15,954 nt of DNA from Saccoglossus kowalevskii (Eukaryota; Hemichordata; Enteropneusta; Harrimaniidae): contig NW_003129863.1 of NCBI RefSeq assembly GCF_000003605.2, forward strand, positions 12,243 to 28,196, given 5' to 3'. This document shows positions 1-9,609 of the stretch, piece by piece. The first letter of the stretch is position 1, and each line of letters begins with the position of its first letter. The position numbers were made by a program, and so were the translations under genes. The notes beneath the pieces are model-generated. The model was not told where the DNA came from and did no database searches. It saw only the letters and a list, made by a program, of their open reading frames with translations.

Positions 1-155
1 AAACAGGAGGCTTTTTAGTATTCAGTGCCTAGCTTACAACTAACTACTTTTATTGTACTTGAACCCTACAGTCATGAGATACATACAGTCATGTGATACA
101 TAAAATAATATATTATGATAATGACGATACTTAATACTTCATTATGTAGCAATAT

Positions 156-1052
156 GTCACACATTATGTTAACCATATTACACACATTGTTTTACCATAC
201 ATAAACCATTTATACACATTACGTTAACCGTATTACACACATTGTTTTACCATACATAAACCATTTTATATACAATACATTAACCGTATTACGGACATTC
301 TTTTACCATACATAAACCATTTATACACATTACGTTAACCGTATTACACACATTCTTTTACCATATATAAACCATTTACACCATTACTTTAACCGTATTA
401 CACACATTGTTTTACCATACATACATTATGTTAACCGTATTAAGGACATTGTTTTACCATACATAAACCATTTATACACATTATGTTAACCGTATTACAC
501 ACATTGTTATACCATACATAAACCATTTATACACATTATGTTAACCGTATTACACACATTGTTTTACCATACATAAACCATTTTATACACATTACATTAA
601 CCATGCTACACACATTGTTTTACCATACATAAACCATTCTACACATTACGTTAACCATTTTACACACATTGTTTTACCATACATAAACCATTCTACACAT
701 TACGTTAACCGTATTACACACATTGTTTTACCACACATAAACCAATTATACGCATTACGTTAACCATTTTACACACATTGTTTTACCATACATAAACCAT
801 TCATACACATTATGTTAACCGTATTACGGACATTGTTTTACCATACATAAACCAATTCTACACATTACGTTAACCATATTACACACATTGTTTTACCATA
901 CATAAACCATTCATACACATTACGTTAACCTTATTACACACATTGTTTTACCATACATAAACCATCTTATATACATTACATTAACCATGCTACACACATT
1001 GTTTTACCATACATAAACCATTCTACACACATTACATTAACCATACTGCACA
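156..1052. repeat. Minisatellite, about 16 copies of a ~55-bp dimeric unit
   Basis: A tandem array in which the core ttttaccatacataaacca recurs near 190, 246, 302, 357, 409, 452, 507, 561, 617, 669, 727, 781, 837, 891, 945 and 1001. Spacing is mostly 52-57 bp; the copy near 409 is about 43 bp long because it lacks the aaaccatttatac part. Each unit has two related halves that both begin acacatt: one continues gttttaccatac and ataaaccattt, the other continues acgttaaccgtatt. The array is therefore a higher-order (dimeric) repeat. Copies differ by point changes (acgtt/atgtt/acatt; ccgta/ccata/ccatt), so it is not freshly amplified. It lies more than 500 bp past the stop of the neighbouring minus-strand sulfotransferase-like gene. 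No coding content was seen. Confidence 0.93.
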
Positions 1053-1585
1053 TTACCCATATAATGATTTTTCGAGATACTTACAACAACATATATATGT
1101 ATCAATCTTTAACTGAATATTGAATCGTTGGTTTTCAATGACCGGTAGAAGCAGTTTGGTACTCAATCCGTATTCCCAGCTACACCAGCACAAGCTATCG
1201 GTGGGCGTGGTAGTACAATGCACAGATATGACGCCAATATTTTTGAGTGGTGCAACGTATCATCAACTTTATTAAAAAGAAATCATTAATTTGTTTTTCG
1301 AGTTAGTTTATTCTGTACATCTGTTCTGTTATCTATAATCGTGCATTACGAATATAATTAATAATATAACTAAGCTGGGATTAATATTTCAGCTACAATG
1401 GAGAATAAACTCCATAACATGATTAGTGTATTAAATGTAAATTAATATGGCATTGAGCTGACTTTGTTGATGAAATTGGGCTTAGGACATTGGCGCCATC
1501 CAAACTCCGAGTAACAATTTGAGCGTTATATAATCGTTACAGTGTTATTTTAAATTCCGAATTTTAAACTGTGCGAGCCGTCTGA
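1053..1585. other. 3' flank and probable 3' UTR of the sulfotransferase-like gene
   Basis: This stretch lies between the minisatellite and the stop codon of the minus-strand sulfotransferase-like gene. The part nearest the gene, about 1290-1585, is probably its 3' UTR, judged from the AATAAA candidates on the minus strand. A less AT-rich patch at about 1137-1240 stands out from its surroundings, but I could not assign it to a gene or repeat family. No open frame of note was found on either strand. Confidence 0.5.
1307..1312 (-). terminator. Candidate poly(A) signal AATAAA, sulfotransferase-like gene
   Basis: Minus-strand AATAAA (plus strand tttatt) about 275 nt past the stop codon. A second AATAAA lies at 1268-1273, about 40 nt further on. 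Either would give a 3' UTR of roughly 290-340 nt. Which one is used cannot be told from the sequence. Confidence 0.45.
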
Positions 1586-3123
<1,538 letters not shown>

Positions 3124-3126
3124 AAG

Positions 3127-3325
3127 CTGAAATGTACACAGATGTTATAATTAGTGTAATTAGTATTATATTGAAAATCGACGTTAAAATTTGAATAGTA
3201 AATAAACAAACGAACAACAAATTTGGAACATCGCATTATATGTATTTTGCGGTTTTTGCGGTGTTTACCCTCAAGTGACCCAAATTTTTTTCACTAATTA
3301 CAAACAAAATAGAAAATAAACATAC
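3127..3325 (-). other. Probable 5' UTR intron of the sulfotransferase-like gene
   Basis: On the minus strand, a strong donor (CGAAG then gtatgttt) leaves a non-coding exon ending at 3326. An acceptor (tacatttcag) joins at 3126, three nucleotides before the ATG. The inferred intron is 199 bp. The transcription start upstream of 3326 was not located. This is inferred from splice-site quality and has no transcript support. Confidence 0.55.
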
Positions 3326-3326
3326 C

Positions 3327-5211
3327 TTCGAGTCAAACGAAAAGCGTTACATATAATCATATAATCGTTTTGAGTAAACGTTACGTCTTGTATATACACG
3401 ATTAAACAAGATATAGAACAGGGTTTGTGTTTATGTGATCGTAGTAATCGGAATATGGTTCACGATATTACGCCATATAGGAACATTACATGTCATCTAT
3501 AACCTACACGAGTAATATAACTTGCACCTGACACTCTCAGTTTAGGTATCATTTAACGTTTGCCGTACATATATATGTCACAGCTGATATGCCAATGTTA
3601 GTGCACACCATATAGACCCCCTAAGTGTCAATTTAATTTTGCCATAACAGACAATGATAACGTTTAGTCTAGTACCATTAATCAACACTTTTTGAGTGAC
3701 TAATGGTGCAAATACTGGTATCTGATATGACATATCATTATACTATTACGCATACAGAATGCCCACCGTTTACATCGTATATTATGTATACTCATAGTAA
3801 ATGTCAGTAATTGTTCATACAATCAAACCAAATCAAATCACAGAGGCTCAACTTCTGGGATATATTGTCTTTAATGCGTATTTCCAATACGTAAGCATGC
3901 ATTACGCACATACGATTAAAAGATACACAAAAGAAATACTTACAGTATTACAGTTACTTAGAGTAACCCAAAATAATTATTTAAACATGGGCATATAAAA
4001 GTCACAAAAATAAAACATAAATTTAGTAGAATGTAAACGTATACATAACAGCTGCAGGTTGCAGTGGTACAATAATAAAAGAAGATGTTTCACCAAAACA
4101 CCTCAAATGCAAGAGACTGGGATTAACAGTGACGTATATAGCCTGGACATTCAGTTATACTGCAAAAGATGATAATGACACATTTTCTACATTCAAAACG
4201 TAAATTACCGATCAGAACCTTTGGCTATTAGGACTGTAGTTTCGTTTGTGTAACATGGTGCATGCTTCGTATTATAATGTATGGATGATGTTTTTTTTTT
4301 GATATTGAATTATCTGTTGCGTGAAGCCCAAAATTCTACATTATCGAATGATATTTATTAACTTTTCGAGGGTCCTTTATGACGGCAAATCAAGAGATTT
4401 CTCATCAGTAGACAAAATAAACGATGGTGAATATTTTCATAATCTTAGGACTGTAGTTTCGTTTGTGTAACATGGTGTGTGCTTCATATTCTAATGTATG
4501 GATGATGTTTTTGATATTGAATTGTAATTGCGTAAAGGCAAATATTCTACATTAGAAATGATATTTATTAACTTAGTCCTTTATGATGGTAAATCAAGAG
4601 ATTTCTTATCAGTAGACGAAATAATCTCACGCATATAATTTTCATAAGTATGTTAAGTTTTATAAATTTATGCGTACACAACATGATTGAAAAAATATTG
4701 CCAACATGATTTCGAAAGATTTCCAAAGACGTCAATGAATGGGTTGTTTTTAGAATATTTCCTTTATTATGCGAGTTTAAATATATTGATTTGGGAGTCA
4801 TCTATTGATTTATGAATTTTAAACACCATTCCGAAATTTAAGTGACGCACCTACGTACATACTACTACATGATCATATTTGACCATGTTCTATTAAATGT
4901 AATTTTATAATCACTTGTTATCAATTGATATCAATCTTTCCATCTGAGTTAAAAACAACTCAATTTTATTCGGTAACATATGTTATAATATGTACTGCAC
5001 ATACGCGTGTTTTATTCATATATATATCGTAAACACGAATTTTATTGTCTGTATTTTGTAATGTGACTGTGTAAAGCTTTGCAACGTCAGTGGCTTGCTA
5101 TAATTGGATCGGCGCCACGCAGACGGCTGGAGGTTTAGCTCCGGCACCATTGTTATAGTTTGGTGTAGGAGTAGTTAGGTCTGTGAGAAACTAGTGTGTA
5201 TACTTTTGGGT
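3327..5211. other. Intergenic region between divergent glycan genes
   Basis: Non-coding sequence between the 5' ends of the minus-strand sulfotransferase-like gene and the plus-strand beta-1,3-glycosyltransferase gene, which point away from each other. Any promoters for both should lie at its two ends. It holds the tandem duplication at 4229-4655. It also holds an imperfect hairpin whose arms accatta (3674-3680) and taatggt (3701-3707) are perfect at the base. A GC-richer patch at about 5087-5150, containing ggcgcc and tataattgg, may be the promoter or first exon of the plus-strand gene. The plus-strand frame 3801-3998 shows no recognisable domain. Confidence 0.5.
4229..4655. repeat. Two-copy diverged tandem duplication, ~217-bp unit
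   Basis: Copy 1 is about 4229-4445 and copy 2 about 4446-4655, offset by 217 bp at the left end. Both begin aggactgtagtttcgtttg and share tgtaacatggtg, aatgtatggatgatg, tttgatattgaatt, attctacatta and atgatatttattaact. Both then share tcctttatga and caaatcaagagatttct. Copy 2 has lost several short stretches, including part of a T-run (4288-4299) and the cgagggt segment, so the copies differ by small indels and substitutions. No open frame spans the unit. Confidence 0.9.
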
Positions 5212-5424
5212 GTAAGTGTGTTTTGTCTAAAGACTTTCAACATTTACAACTACCAGCCGCAGCACTGTCTGTTCAAATACTATTATTGGTCTATACTTTG
5301 TAGGTGAAGTGTTCACTATCTACTGAAAATATTTTATCAAACACATTACAGTTGCCAAGTAACGTGATCTTAACATATGTCAGTACTGTGATATAATTTT
5401 GATAACTTGTTTGTTTGATTACAG
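5212..5424 (+). other. Possible 5' UTR intron of the beta-1,3-glycosyltransferase gene
   Basis: A donor-like gtaagtgtg at 5212 and a pyrimidine-rich acceptor ttgtttgattacag ending at 5424 would define a 213-bp intron, about 107 nt before the ATG. The acceptor is good. The donor is less certain: tag|gtgaag at 5304 is an alternative. The case is helped by similar-sized 5' UTR introns inferred for the two neighbouring glycan genes. Confidence 0.4.
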
Positions 5425-5531
5425 CATTTAAATCTCAAAAGGTGAATAGCAAAATAAGTACGGCTAACTGACTATTTGCAGAAGAAATAAAAACAAGATA
5501 AAATCTACCAAGCTGAGCTACTGCATCAACA

Positions 5532-6575
5532 ATGAGTATATTTCTACGCAAGAAGGCAGCGGGAAAACTTATTATCATGTCTTTACTGTGTCTCATGCTT
5601 TTTATGGCTATTGTACTCAAGAATGGCGGTCATGTAACAACGACAACGTCAAATCCCCTAACCAATTACAACAACACAACATCGATTGTGTCAACTATAA
5701 ACTATGAAGGAATTGTCACCCTGCAAGATATGGAAGAAGCTATGGAGCTGTACACAACGAATTCATTTCCGTTTCCATTCATTGCAAATCCCATCAGTCG
5801 ATGCCAAATATCACCGTTTCTCACAATGATAACTCCGAGCAGTCCGGAAGAGTTTGTCGCACGTGAATTCGCCCGTAAATACAGGGGCAACGTTCAAGAT
5901 GTTCTGCAACATGAGATAATACATTTATTTATCATTGGGAAACCAACAGAAAATAAAAACGTTGTAACTGCTAAGCTTCTGAACGAGAGCCATTCATATG
6001 GAGATATAATTCTTATTGACGTTTTAGACTCTTACAAAAACCTCACTCTAAAGACAATAATGATGCTCAAATGGATCTCAAACTATTGCTCGAGGACTAA
6101 ATATTTGCTAAAAGTTGACAATGATGTCTTAGTAAATTTAATCAACTTGATCAGGCTTTTGGAATCAGCGCCAAGTAGTAGTTTCGTAACTGGGAAGGTA
6201 AGTGAACATCCATTCGCATTTCGAAGACTAACGGTGAAGAATCCAGTGACAAAAGAAGAATGGCCATTGACTAATTACCCGCCAGTTGCCGTGGGTACAT
6301 CTTATGTTATATCAGGTGATGTTGTGAAAAAATTGTATCAGGCATCTCTTTATACTAAATTGTTGAATATTGAGGATGTCTACGTTGGAATTCTTCTCTC
6401 AGTTATTGGCGTAAGACCACAACATAATGAGGGATTTAGAGTGCCAGCAGAAAGAGCGTGCCTACCCAAATGTTGTCGGTATGATGCGATAACATATCAT
6501 TTTGATGGTAGTGACAATCTCATTGAACACTACAGAGAAGTAAAGCTGTTGAACCTAACAGGTCATTGCATGTAA
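5532..6575 (+). CDS. GT31 beta-1,3-galactosyltransferase-like protein (single exon)
   Basis: An intact 347-residue, intronless coding region; single-exon coding is typical of B3GALT genes. It is a type II protein: short basic tail, anchor at residues about 13-29, Thr/Asn-rich stem at 30-60. The catalytic domain shows the GT31 blocks in order: FLTMITPSSPEEFVAREFAR (96-115), SYGDIILIDVLDSYKNLTLK (155-174), YLLKVDNDVLVN (191-202), YPPVAVGTSYVISGD (249-263) and EDVYVGI (281-287). D196-N-D198 is the metal and UDP-sugar binding DXD; most relatives have DDD. Glu281-Asp282 matches the conserved acidic pair near the active site. The first block ends ARKYRG where most members have an R-x-T-W motif, a deviation. 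Sequons lie at N47, N151, N170 and N341. Family activity is transfer of Gal or GlcNAc in beta-1,3 linkage in the Golgi; the acceptor cannot be told here. The start has a favourable A at -3. Confidence 0.92.
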   Translation: MSIFLRKKAAGKLIIMSLLCLMLFMAIVLKNGGHVTTTTSNPLTNYNNTTSIVSTINYEGIVTLQDMEEAMELYTTNSFPFPFIANPISRCQISPFLTMITPSSPEEFVAREFARKYRGNVQDVLQHEIIHLFIIGKPTENKNVVTAKLLNESHSYGDIILIDVLDSYKNLTLKTIMMLKWISNYCSRTKYLLKVDNDVLVNLINLIRLLESAPSSSFVTGKVSEHPFAFRRLTVKNPVTKEEWPLTNYPPVAVGTSYVISGDVVKKLYQASLYTKLLNIEDVYVGILLSVIGVRPQHNEGFRVPAERACLPKCCRYDAITYHFDGSDNLIEHYREVKLLNLTGHCM

Positions 6576-6578
6576 CTT

Positions 6579-6584
6579 AATAAA
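6579..6584 (+). terminator. Poly(A) signal AATAAA 3 nt past the GT31 stop
   Basis: AATAAA begins four positions after the TAA stop (6573-6575) of the beta-1,3-glycosyltransferase gene. If used, the 3' UTR would be only about 20-40 nt long. No other plus-strand AATAAA was noticed close by that would fit better. Confidence 0.7.
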
Positions 6585-8358
6585 GTCTAACTATACTGAC
6601 CAAACTGCGTTGCTGGTGTATGTTTTGTTATTTGCGAACATATGTTCATAGCATAGCCAATCTGTGAATATGTCGTATACAAATATATACAAGTCAAAAA
6701 CAGAAAGAAAAAAAAACGTTTAACAGGAACAGTACATCGGATAACACAAGAACACGCTGCGATTAACTATAAATATTGTATTTATTTTTTCCAATTTTCT
6801 ATTTATTTTGCATCTGAAAATTACTGTTCAGTTGACTAATTGAATTGTAAAGTTATTATCCCCCTTCAGTGTTCTTCTTCGACAGGTGGTGGTCAGCTTT
6901 GCTGTAAGCCGGTGCCATAAGGGTATTTTTTTCATTTATCACGGTGCTTTGAAATATTGATTATTAATGTTCGACATGTGCAACAGTCGTCAATGTATCT
7001 TAACTCATCATCTATGAGGGCGTGACGTCATAGTCACGCGAAAACCATTGCTATGGCTCTAATGACGTAGATTGTTGGTGCCCGGGGTTTTACTATGCAG
7101 GATATGCGATTGTTCATTAATGTTGATGTTTTTGTAATCATGATCACCGGTGTCCAACCTTAATATTGTATTTACTTTTTTGTTGGTGATTTGAAAAATG
7201 TATTTAATTTTTATACAAATATATCTTTAAACTGACGCAAGAGTGTAAGGCGATTTTCACTCATTTCAAATACACAGCCATGTGTGTCACTTAAATTGTT
7301 ATTAATTATAAAAAAAGCAGCAGAATGGATAAATTGCGCGTTACGTCACAAAGCCCTTGCACGAGTTTTTCATAAAAATTATGGAGACTATAACGCTTGG
7401 ATACCAAAATAGCCATTAAATTCTAAGCAAATACGTTCGAAATGATGATGGGGGTAAAAGACTTTTATATTTGTATAGCTGATTTGTTTTCGAAAACTGG
7501 TCCTAATTCAAAAAGTATACCATACTAGTGTATATACTATTTATAAAACAATGGCTAAACGTTTGTAATGTGGTATTGGTATTTTAAAAATGCCCAAATT
7601 GTTATTTACAGTAACGTAGCAGAAAATTGTGTTAGGAGTGTTGACTCATATATTTTCTATTATCATTTTTAATTCGTATAAAGCCTTATTTCGTAAAAAC
7701 CTCAGCAAAATACAAAAATCACGGGACTGAAATTTTGTCCAACAGTTTTCTAGTTTGAAATAAGAAATATAACTACAGTACGCACTATGCCAGTCGTCTT
7801 CTTACGTCCTCACTATCGTAGTAGTATTGATAGAATACTGACTGAAGATTGAAGTTTTTAATTATCTGTACGTATTGGTTAATCGAGGACGCATGCGCAT
7901 CAGTATTTCATTGAACGATTTCCTGTATTTCATTGAACGATCACCGTCATGTTTGTCAAAACACTTGTTTTTTGTTATACAGAATCGAAACAATAAATAT
8001 TCAATTATACGAGGTATGTCAATTTATGATCAAATCCACACACACATGCGGCTAATTAGAAATGAATCAGTTATGGATGTTTCAGAGGAGGCGGCACAAA
8101 ATTTTGCGTGAGGGTGCGAGATACAAAATCTAGACCCTCTGAAACGCTATTTCCTGCATCTTGAGGGGCAGACGCCCAACATTTTTTTCGAACATTTCCA
8201 TTCAAAAATTCGTCTTGGAAGTCACTCAAAAATGGTTGTGGATATTGTACGATACCGACACAGCTGGTAAATATCCAGGGAATTTACTAATAAATAGTTC
8301 GTGATAATTAGCATACAGTATAATACTAGACAACAAAAAGTTGAGTTTAAATAAATGA
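6585..8358. other. Intergenic region between convergent glycosyltransferase genes
   Basis: Non-coding sequence between the 3' ends of the plus-strand GT31 gene and the minus-strand GT32-like gene. It contains a CRE-type palindrome tgacgtca (7023-7030) inside the inverted repeat cgtgac/gtcacg (7021-7038). A second ttacgtcac lies near 7340. The 16-nt direct repeat tatttcattgaacgat occurs near 7904 and again near 7926. Repeat-like sequence lies around 8079-8170. The plus-strand frame 7875-8111 runs through this repeat-like sequence and shows no domain, so I do not call it a gene. Confidence 0.5.
8079..8170. repeat. Degenerate interspersed-repeat-like element with 10-bp inverted arms
   Basis: A perfect 10-bp inverted repeat, gtttcagagg (8079-8088) and cctctgaaac (8136-8145), is separated by 47 nt. 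The spacer includes a short self-complementary caaaattttg. The following text (gctatttcctgcatcttgag, then ggggcagacgccc) has the feel of a dispersed repeat common in marine invertebrate genomes. That family resemblance is from memory and unverified. Only one copy is seen in this window. Confidence 0.35.
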
Positions 8359-8364
8359 TTTATT
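8359..8364 (-). terminator. Poly(A) signal AATAAA of the GT32-like gene
   Basis: Minus-strand AATAAA (plus strand tttatt) about 40 nt past the stop codon of the GT32-like gene. It implies a short 3' UTR of about 55-75 nt. Confidence 0.6.
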
Positions 8365-8403
8365 TTAAAATTGAAACACGTATACATTACATCACTAACA
8401 CAT

Positions 8404-9402
8404 TCAATGAATTTGTTTGTGTTTAATGAAGGGATTAACCGGTATACGCTGTGGTTGCTCATACCAATGACTGCATGTATCATTCGATCCAATCGTTGTT
8501 GTCTGGCCATAGTAAATATATCTGGCAAGTTCACCCACAGTGTTGTTCATTGTCTTTATATTTTCCCGATCGACCAACGGGAAACCGAATCGTCGTCGTT
8601 CCCGGAAATAAAATAATATACTGTAACGCGGTTTGTTCCAATCCATTGGGTGCAAATAAAGCTCCGTCCAATTGTCTGATTTAAGAGTTCCGTATTCAAT
8701 GTGAACTGATTCTGGGTGTTCTGAGACAAGACGGGCTAGTGCTTCTGTAGCATAACACAGAAAACAACCTGGCTTATAATTTTTATAGTTTTCGTAATAG
8801 AGATTCATAATGAGCGAAGTATTGCGAGTAAAAAACATGCTGCTGCAGATCATTCCGCCGCCACAATAATTCACTACGAAATCGTAATAAAATAGGTGAT
8901 CTACCGGGCGTATAAACCAGAAGTCTAAATCGCAATAGAATCCTCCGTACGTAACAAGCACTTTGCTACGAAGAACATCACTCATGTGCCATGCATTTGA
9001 AACGGTTTGGTTGAATACAGTGTCCGGTGTTGGCCATTTTATCACTTCTAATATCGGAATGCGTTTCGCCTCCTCCCAATATTGGTTATTTTGTGGCTCG
9101 TTGTCGGTGTGGAATAACATACGATATGGTTTCATAACTCTGTATACGCTGATCAAACACACTAGATGATAGAACTGAAACTTCAGATTTCCTACCAGAG
9201 TAAAATGAGCAATTTTTGGTACCACTGGTTGCGAGTGTGGCTTCAACGTACCAATTGGTTTCGTTGTCGTTAGTTTACTGTAATGACTGGCCAAGTTTAA
9301 TAATGAATTGAATTTTTCATCCGACGCAGTGTATACAATAATAAAGAGGAGAGCAGATATCGTCGTGATTATGATAAGTTTTCGTCGCCGAATATTCATC
9401 AT
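8404..9402 (-). CDS. GT32-like DXD glycosyltransferase, type II membrane (single exon)
   Basis: An intact 332-residue intronless coding region. A basic tail (RRRK, 5-8) precedes a hydrophobic anchor at about 9-24, so a Golgi type II topology is expected. The lumenal part opens with PKIAHFTLVGN (62-72), the usual first strand of the GT32 or DXD sugar-binding fold. It continues with YRMLFHTDNEP (93-103) and then AWHMSDVLRSKVLVTYGGFY (137-156). Next comes CDLDFWFIRPVDHLF (157-171), whose D158-L-D160 is the metal and nucleotide-sugar binding DXD motif. CGGGMICSSMFFTRN (180-194) resembles the strand after it in A4GALT/Och1-type enzymes. Sequons include N131, N194, N244, N287 and N307. I see no clear C-terminal alpha-1,4-glycosyltransferase (Gb3-synthase) domain, so it should not be named A4GALT or A4GNT. 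Donor and acceptor sugars are unknown. Met1 and Met2 are adjacent; the first is chosen arbitrarily. Confidence 0.88.
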   Translation of the reverse strand: MMNIRRRKLIIITTISALLFIIVYTASDEKFNSLLNLASHYSKLTTTKPIGTLKPHSQPVVPKIAHFTLVGNLKFQFYHLVCLISVYRVMKPYRMLFHTDNEPQNNQYWEEAKRIPILEVIKWPTPDTVFNQTVSNAWHMSDVLRSKVLVTYGGFYCDLDFWFIRPVDHLFYYDFVVNYCGGGMICSSMFFTRNTSLIMNLYYENYKNYKPGCFLCYATEALARLVSEHPESVHIEYGTLKSDNWTELYLHPMDWNKPRYSILFYFRERRRFGFPLVDRENIKTMNNTVGELARYIYYGQTTTIGSNDTCSHWYEQPQRIPVNPFIKHKQIH

Positions 9403-9429
9403 GATATTACTAGTCGTTTATCCGGAAGG

Positions 9430-9608
9430 CTAACAAAATAAATAAAACATATAGATTCAATAGTCGTATTATACGATGTTCGGCAAACAGAACCAATTAA
9501 CTCAAATCGAACTCAATTACGATATGGAATAATAATGACTAGGTTGATAATAACATAACAAATAACATAAAAACAAAAAACAAATGTAACATTATTGAAC
9601 AAACTCAC
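9430..9608 (-). other. Probable 5' UTR intron of the GT32-like gene
   Basis: On the minus strand a donor gtgagttt at 9608 and a strong acceptor (ttttatttattttgttag) ending at 9430 define a 179-bp intron, 27 nt before the ATG. The leader exon would end at 9609. It is inferred from splice consensus only, but the polypyrimidine tract is very good. Confidence 0.55.
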
Positions 9609-9609
9609 G

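Noticed and set aside
156-1052. Regularly spaced repeats as a CRISPR array
   Set aside because: There are no unique spacers: the whole ~55-bp unit repeats with point changes, and the surroundings are eukaryotic. It is a minisatellite.
3801-3998. 65-residue plus-strand open frame
   Set aside because: No domain, anchor or splice context is visible, the composition matches AT-rich background, and the start lacks support.
4568-4801. 77-residue minus-strand open frame
   Set aside because: It overlaps copy 2 of the 217-bp duplication; copy 1 does not preserve the frame, so there is no sign of coding constraint.
7875-8111. 78-residue plus-strand open frame
   Set aside because: It runs through a short direct repeat and a repeat-like element and shows no recognisable motif.
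8371-9169. Plus-strand open frames at 8371-8616, 8451-8684 and 8963-9169
   Set aside because: They are antisense shadows of the intact GT32-like coding region, which carries clear family motifs.
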